From contig JADJRB010000001.1 in the NCBI GenBank assembly GCA_016712445.1, positions 1,302,001 to 1,366,000 on the forward strand: 64,000 nt of DNA. The letters are read 5' to 3'. Every line of letters begins with the position of its first letter. Position 1 is the stretch's first letter. The notes beneath the pieces are model-generated. The model ran no database searches, was not told where the DNA came from, and saw only the letters and a program-made list of their open reading frames with translations. Below are positions 60,190 to 64,000 of this stretch, piece by piece. A program made the position numbers and the translations under genes. This DNA is from Acidobacteriota bacterium. GTDB taxonomy: Bacteria; Pseudomonadota; Alphaproteobacteria; Caulobacterales; Hyphomonadaceae.

Positions 60190-60952
60190 CGGCCGGCGCC
60201 GATGAGGCGGTCAGGTAAGCCGCCCGCGTCAGCAGTTTCGACACCGCGAAGTCCATGTAGCAGGAATGGGAAATGTAGCGCGCAGGCCGGCCCGGCTGTT
60301 TCACTTCCGCCATGTAGTAGGCCGAATCCATCGGGCAAAGCCATTCCTCTCGTCCGTACTCGTCGATCTCGTTCATCGGCACCGAATAGGGCAGGCGGTC
60401 GGGCCCGTTGAGGAAACAGGGATCGGCGAGGAAGGCATCGAGCTCGGCCGCCGCGCCGGCGTCGAGCGCGGACCAGAGATAGGGCGGTTTCGGCGGGGCG
60501 GGCGGTGGCGGTTCCCAGCCTTCGAAGCCCGGCAACAGATTGCCGTTCTCGTCGACCGGCGGCGGCGGGGGAGGCGGCGGCGGAGGCGCCCCGTAATTGA
60601 TATTGTCCGTCGCAATCTGCCAGCTGCCGTCCGCGATCTTCCAGAGCGTGACGCGCGTATCGAGGCTCCACATGCCGCTCGCCGGCACGCGGACGCGGAT
60701 GCGCGTGTCGGCCTCTTCGGCGCCGGGCGGCAGCGGGGTGATCTGCGTATACTCGAAGATATGCGCTTCCTCGTCCGAGGCTTCCGCCAGGTTCATCGCC
60801 TTGATCGCGGCGACATCGAATTTCTCCGCGCCCGCACAGACGGTTCCGTCGGCCGCGAGCAGCCGCGTGGAGGCCGGCGCGGTCTGGCAGCCGGGCAGGA
60901 GCAGGGCGAGGGTCATCAAGGGCGCAGCGGCGCGGACATGAAAGCGTTTCAT
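60182..60952 (-). CDS. Polyproline lipoprotein, function unknown
   Basis: A 256-residue protein from ATG 60952. The signal ends in lipobox LLLPGC. The centre holds an uninterrupted run of ten prolines (about residues 124-133) and a second tract, EPPPPAPPKPP. The parts either side (SGMWSLDTRVTLWKIADGSW, and EEWLCPMDSAYYMAEVKQPG with ARYISHSCYMDFAVSKLL) have no family I know. The polyproline run will need EF-P for translation. It is cotranscribed with the GFA gene. Confidence 0.75.
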   Translation of the reverse strand: MKRFHVRAAAPLMTLALLLPGCQTAPASTRLLAADGTVCAGAEKFDVAAIKAMNLAEASDEEAHIFEYTQITPLPPGAEEADTRIRVRVPASGMWSLDTRVTLWKIADGSWQIATDNINYGAPPPPPPPPPPVDENGNLLPGFEGWEPPPPAPPKPPYLWSALDAGAAAELDAFLADPCFLNGPDRLPYSVPMNEIDEYGREEWLCPMDSAYYMAEVKQPGRPARYISHSCYMDFAVSKLLTRAAYLTASSAPADE

Positions 60953-60989
60953 GTTCAAAACGTCTGGTAATTTCGGCGCGGGCGCAAGA

Positions 60990-61019
60990 GGGCGGCGAGA
61001 CCGGCCTGGCTCGCCGCCC
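60990..61019 (-). terminator. Hairpin after the yjhX homologue
   Basis: GGGCGGCGAG (60990-60999) and CTCGCCGCCC (61010-61019) form a perfect 10-bp stem just past the yjhX stop. No T-run follows on the minus strand, so termination may be incomplete. Confidence 0.6.
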
Positions 61020-61025
61020 GTCCTG

Positions 61026-61283
61026 TCAGCAATTATCCGGCTGCGACCGGACGAGTTGCAGGCCCCGCCGGGTGATCCGGTAGGGCTTGCCGCCTTGCGA
61101 GGCGATGGTGCGCCGCCGCTTCAGCTTGCGGAAAAGGTCGAGGTCGAAGCTCGCATAGCGCCAGCCGTCGCGCGAAAAGCAGTGCGCTTCGGCCGGCTTG
61201 CCGGCGTCGTCCCGGATAAGGTCGATCCGCCCGCCTTGCGCGAGCAGGTGGAGGATGCGCTGTTCGGCGCGCGAAATGTCCAT
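61026..61283 (-). CDS. yjhX: YjhX family (UPF0386) toxin homologue
   Basis: An 85-residue protein, the same length as Escherichia coli YjhX. MDISRAEQRILHLLAQGGRI, EAHCFSRDGWRY, LFRKLKRRRTI and GKPYRITRRGLQLVRSQ align with the family from end to end. YjhX is reported as the toxin of a pair with the GNAT protein YjhQ. No YjhQ-like gene adjoins it. UPF0386 genes are frequent in alphaproteobacteria, where toxicity is unproven. It is followed by a strong hairpin. Confidence 0.85.
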   Translation of the reverse strand: MDISRAEQRILHLLAQGGRIDLIRDDAGKPAEAHCFSRDGWRYASFDLDLFRKLKRRRTIASQGGKPYRITRRGLQLVRSQPDNC

Positions 61284-61503
61284 TGTGGAAGTCTCTGGTC
61301 CCGCGCCCCGGCCGCAGGGGGAGGGGCGCATGAAAACGTGTCCGGCGCAGTTCGCCGGGCTCATCGTTTTCGTCGGCCTGCCTTGCACAGGTTCAGTGCG
61401 GGAACGGCAGGCCCCTCAACGGGACTCAGACAGGGTACGGAGCATACTCACCTCGATGGACGCCCAGTTTCGCGCGGCCGGCCCCAAGCGTCAAGCCGCC
61501 GGC

Positions 61504-61770
61504 TTAGTCACCCCCGGCATACTGGGCGCGCACGGCGCGGTCGAAATAGTCGCTCGCCTGGTCCCACTCCATCCAGCCGTCCAGCCCGTCGCCCAGTTCC
61601 CATTCGAACCGCGCATCGTCCACCGCCGCGTCCGGCGTTGCACCAAAGCCGACGCGCAGCACGCCGAACCGGTAGCGCACATAAAAGCAGGTGCCGTCGG
61701 ACAATTCCCCTTCCCATTGGGCAGGGCACGCGGTGCAGGTCTTCTCGAGACGGTGCAGCGCGGGGATCAT
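61504..61770 (-). CDS. Hypothetical protein downstream of fabI
   Basis: An 88-residue cytosolic protein, MIPALHRLEKTCTACPAQWE then GTCFYVRYRFGVLRVGFGAT and FEWELGDGLDGWMEWDQASD. Two early cysteines (CTAC) could bind metal. It is acidic and rich in tryptophan near the end. I recognise no family. It starts 6 bases after the fabI stop, so it is probably in the fabI transcript. Confidence 0.6.
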   Translation of the reverse strand: MIPALHRLEKTCTACPAQWEGELSDGTCFYVRYRFGVLRVGFGATPDAAVDDARFEWELGDGLDGWMEWDQASDYFDRAVRAQYAGGD

Positions 61771-61776
61771 GGAAGC

Positions 61777-62595
61777 CTATTCTTCCTCGGCCGCGTCCGG
61801 CACGCCCACCACGTGGAAGCCGGCGTCGACGTGGATCACTTCGCCCGCGATCGAGCGGCCGAGCGGCGAGAGCAGGTAGAGCGCGCAGCCGGCGACACCT
61901 TCCATGCTCGTGTCCTCTTTCAGCAGCGACCAGTTGCGCCCCGTGCCCATCAGGCTCTTGCCGCCGCGAATGCCAGCGAGCGACAGCGTACGCATCGCGC
62001 CGGCCGAGATGGCGTTGACGCGGATGCCCTTCACGCCGAGATCGCGCGCAGCGTAGCGCGTCGAGGCTTCAAGCGCCGCCTTGGCCACGCCCATGACGTT
62101 GTAGGACGGTACAGTGCGCTCGGCGCCGAGATAGGTCATGCAGATGATCGAGCCGCCCTCCGGCATCAGCTCCGAGGCGCGGCGCGCGCAGTCGATAAAG
62201 CTGTACACGGAGATATCCATCGCGCGGCGGAAGCCTTCGCGCGTGGTATTGGCCACCATCGACCCCTGCAACTCGTCCTTGCCGGCAAAGGCGATCGAGT
62301 GAACGAGGAAATCGATCGTGCCCCACTTCGCCTTGATGGCGGCGAAGGCAGCGTCCATGCTCGCATCATCGGTGACATCGGCCGGGATCATCGTGTCCAT
62401 GCCGATCGATTCGACCAGCGGGCGCACCCGGCGCTCAAGGCTCTCGCCCTGGTAGGTAAACGCGATCTCGGCGCCTTGCGCGGCCAGCTGGCTCGAAATG
62501 CCCCAAGCAATCGAGTTCTGGTTCGCCACGCCCATCACGACGCCGCGCTTGCCCTTCATCAGGTCGCCCTTGGGCATGTTCCAGTCATCAGCCAT
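61777..62595 (-). CDS. fabI: Enoyl-[acyl-carrier-protein] reductase [NADH]
   Basis: A 272-residue SDR-type enoyl-ACP reductase for the last step of each fatty-acid elongation cycle. The NADH motif GVANQNSIAWGISSQLAAQG is the FabI form. The catalytic Tyr165 and Lys172 lie in SYNVMGVAKAALE, with Tyr155 ten residues before, the FabI spacing. GGGAGG lies before ATG 62595. fabA is upstream in the same direction, with a 322-base gap where fabB would be expected. Confidence 0.96.
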   Translation of the reverse strand: MADDWNMPKGDLMKGKRGVVMGVANQNSIAWGISSQLAAQGAEIAFTYQGESLERRVRPLVESIGMDTMIPADVTDDASMDAAFAAIKAKWGTIDFLVHSIAFAGKDELQGSMVANTTREGFRRAMDISVYSFIDCARRASELMPEGGSIICMTYLGAERTVPSYNVMGVAKAALEASTRYAARDLGVKGIRVNAISAGAMRTLSLAGIRGGKSLMGTGRNWSLLKEDTSMEGVAGCALYLLSPLGRSIAGEVIHVDAGFHVVGVPDAAEEE

Positions 62596-62917
62596 CCGGG
62601 CCTCCCTTTGCGTCTCTTGCTTGATGGCTGGGCTAGGCGGGCCAGCGGGGCACGTCAAGTTGGCCGGCGCGTTCCGGCATGCATCCTGCAATCCGCTTTC
62701 CCGAAAACAGGGTTCCGGCCGGCGCCGCCAGCCACCCTCGGGGAGCCAACATGCGCATTGCCATTGCCATTCTCGTGATCGTCGGGGTCTTCCTCGAGCC
62801 GTGCTGGGCCCTCACCGGCAGTATCTGAAGCACGCCGAAACTCGCCTGTCAGGCGAAAAGACTCTATCGAAACGGCTACTCTACAGGCTGTTTTATGGAC
62901 AGTTTGTGGAGTGTTTT
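62596..62917. other. 322-bp gap between fabA and fabI
   Basis: No fabB or fabB remnant is seen. The gap holds a 25-codon frame on the plus strand (62751-62828) and a perfect 7-bp inverted repeat, TCGCCTG-T-CAGGCGA, at 62842-62856. An AT-richer stretch at 62875-62915 lies just after the fabA stop and could hold a promoter for fabI. Confidence 0.5.
62751..62828 (+). CDS. Possible 25-residue hydrophobic microprotein
   Basis: A short frame MRIAIAILVIVGVFLEPCWA plus LTGSI, with GGGAG five bases before the ATG. The basic start and hydrophobic core look like a small membrane peptide or a free signal peptide. It lies antisense in the fabA-fabI gap. Without conservation data it may be chance. Confidence 0.3.
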   Translation: MRIAIAILVIVGVFLEPCWALTGSI

Positions 62918-63454
62918 TCAGGCGCTTTCGCCGGGTTGGCGCAGGCCCACTTTCATGTCCTCGGCAGTGTAGACGTGCACGCCGTCAACATACACCCGCC
63001 CGTCCGCGATCCCCAGCACCAGCTTGCCCCGGCGCACCCGCTTGATGTCGATCTCGTAGCGCACGAGCTTCTTGTCCGGCGTGATCTCGCCGGTGAATTT
63101 CACTTCGCCAACGCCCAGCGCGCGGCCCTTGCCGGGGCTGCCGGACCAGCCCAGCCAGTAGCCGACCGCTTGCCACATGGCGTCGAGGCCGAGGCAGCCC
63201 GGCATCACCGGATCGCCCGGGAAGTGGCACTTGAAGAACCAGAGGTCCGGGTGGATGTCGAGTTCACCGATCACGTGGCCCTTGCCGAACTGGCCGCCCT
63301 CCATGCCGATCGAGGTGATCCGGTCCATCATCAGCATCGGCGGCTCGGGCAACTGCGCGTTGCCGGGGCCGAAATAGCCGCCCTTACCGGATTCGAGCAG
63401 GTCTTCCTTCGAGTAGGAGGACTTCGGGGTGTGGAAATCGTGCGGACCGGACAT
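62918..63454 (-). CDS. fabA: Bifunctional 3-hydroxydecanoyl-ACP dehydratase/isomerase
   Basis: A 178-residue FabA that dehydrates hydroxydecanoyl-ACP and isomerises trans-2 to cis-3 decenoyl-ACP, the entry to unsaturated fatty acids. Catalytic His77 and Asp91 lie in CHFPGDPVMPGCLGLDAMWQ. LPEPPMLMMDRI and RALGVGEVKFTGEITPDKK are also typical. ATG 63454 gives the standard N-terminus. FabB, its usual partner, is not beside it. Confidence 0.96.
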   Translation of the reverse strand: MSGPHDFHTPKSSYSKEDLLESGKGGYFGPGNAQLPEPPMLMMDRITSIGMEGGQFGKGHVIGELDIHPDLWFFKCHFPGDPVMPGCLGLDAMWQAVGYWLGWSGSPGKGRALGVGEVKFTGEITPDKKLVRYEIDIKRVRRGKLVLGIADGRVYVDGVHVYTAEDMKVGLRQPGESA

Positions 63455-63516
63455 CGGGTCTATCCTTGAAAAGGCGCTAAAGTCAGGCGCCTTCCCACCG
63501 CCTGACGGCGGTAAAG

Positions 63517-64000
63517 TCAACCTTTTGTCTCGGACGCGCCCCACAGCCGCGTGCGCGGCGCCCAGCCGCGGAAGGCCCCGGCCGTGATCTGGCACATCTC
63601 CGCCTCGCAGCCCTGCACCTCCACCAGCACGCCCTTGCCGATGTCGGCGACGCTTGCGCTGTCGCCTGCGCGCCCGGCGCGCAGCACGAAGGCATCGGTC
63701 GTGACCGCCGTGGGCCGGTCGGTCAGCTGGTTGCCCTTGATCCAGACCTCGTCGCCGGAGGGATCGCGCACATACCGCCAGGCGCCGCTCTCCTTCAGGA
63801 TCAGCACAGGCAGGCCCTTGCGCGTGTATTCCCACTGCACCTTGTAGTCTTCGCTCGGCCCCATGCGTCCGTTCACTTTTTCATGGCGCAGCGCCTCGAA
63901 CCGGGGGACCGGCTTGTCCGAAAAGCGGCTGATTTGCACTTCCGGCAGCGGATCTGCCGCGACAGGCAGCACGCAAGCGCTGCTCACCAGCAGGGTGAGT
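63517..64000 (-). CDS. SH3-domain exported protein, N-terminus outside the window
   Basis: The leftward frame is open to the right edge. At the edge it reads LTLLVSSACVLPVAADPLPE, the end of a signal peptide, so the true start lies beyond 64000. About 145 mature residues hold two bacterial SH3-like repeats: GPSEDYKVQWEYTRKGLPVL with SGAWRYVRDPSGDEVWIKGN, and LRAGRAGDSASVADIGKGVL with GAFRGWAPRTRLWG. It resembles the SH3_4 (DUF1058) proteins of alphaproteobacteria, likely binding the cell wall. It lies 62 bases upstream of fabA. Confidence 0.85.
   Translation of the reverse strand, partial: LTLLVSSACVLPVAADPLPEVQISRFSDKPVPRFEALRHEKVNGRMGPSEDYKVQWEYTRKGLPVLILKESGAWRYVRDPSGDEVWIKGNQLTDRPTAVTTDAFVLRAGRAGDSASVADIGKGVLVEVQGCEAEMCQITAGAFRGWAPRTRLWGASETKG

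Noticed and set aside
60540..60600. GGC-rich repeat tract as a microsatellite
   Set aside because: It is the coding sequence of the proline run in the lipoprotein and stays in frame. Instability is possible, but no separate element is needed.
1..64000. CRISPR arrays, insertion sequences, tRNA or rRNA genes
   Set aside because: Reading both strands I saw no direct-repeat arrays, transposase families, cloverleaf sequences or rRNA blocks.

Overview
The window is a 64 kb, GC-rich, gene-dense stretch of an alphaproteobacterial chromosome. The gene set and order point to the Caulobacterales/Hyphomonadaceae type: a fused lnt/XRE/trmB/rimP/nusA/ylxR/infB/rbfA/truB/rpsO/pnp block, XerD beside aroK-aroB, bolA back to back with a J-domain gene, fabA near fabI, and gltD-gltB beside uppP and an NDUFA9-like gene. 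The genus is inferred from these families only. I see no rRNA, tRNA, CRISPR array, insertion sequence or prophage.

Left part (1-14,442): a carotenoid-cleavage oxygenase fragment and a divergent TetR regulator with a palindromic operator; an isolated hisB; an EAL phosphodiesterase with a degenerate GGDEF domain; a five-gene leftward unit led by a Chloroflexus-type malyl-CoA lyase (mcl, FNT channel, hydrolase, SnoaL-like, GNAT); small membrane proteins; xerD; aroK-aroB and a CNNM/CBS protein; a MerR/TipAS regulator with its own 19-bp-spacer promoter; bolA and a J-domain protein.

14,443-20,706: a compact archaic-type chaperone-usher locus (pilin, chaperone, usher, second subunit). The second subunit seems to lack the N-terminal donor strand and may be a single-domain tip. 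An NDUFA9-like dehydrogenase and undecaprenyl-diphosphatase follow. 21,021-27,934: glutamate synthase (gltD-gltB) and a DUF4349 lipoprotein. 28,033-35,156: a lipid/acyl-CoA neighbourhood (carboxyltransferase, SCP2, lysophospholipase-like hydrolase, acyl-CoA ligase, quinone reductase) and an alanine/glycine symporter.

35,303-57,336: the translation and RNA-metabolism block (miaB, phoH, ybeY, CorC-like, lnt, XRE, trmB ... rimP, nusA, ylxR, infB, rbfA, truB, rpsO, pnp). It is interrupted by cargo: a cold-shock gene and a lower-GC exported protein with a TonB-like C-terminus, a YcxB-like protein, a DUF6232-like protein with ohr-ohrR and a clear OhrR operator, and an alcohol dehydrogenase with a DUF2721 protein. 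metK, usual between XRE and trmB, is absent here. Several strong intrinsic terminators punctuate the block.

57,427-64,000: uridine-kinase-like P-loop protein, ZIP transporter, CAP-domain protein, GFA protein, a polyproline lipoprotein, a YjhX toxin homologue without its partner, fabI and fabA without fabB between them, and a truncated SH3 protein. Four of about ten convergent gene pairs overlap exactly by the palindrome CTAG, so both genes end in TAG on the same four bases.
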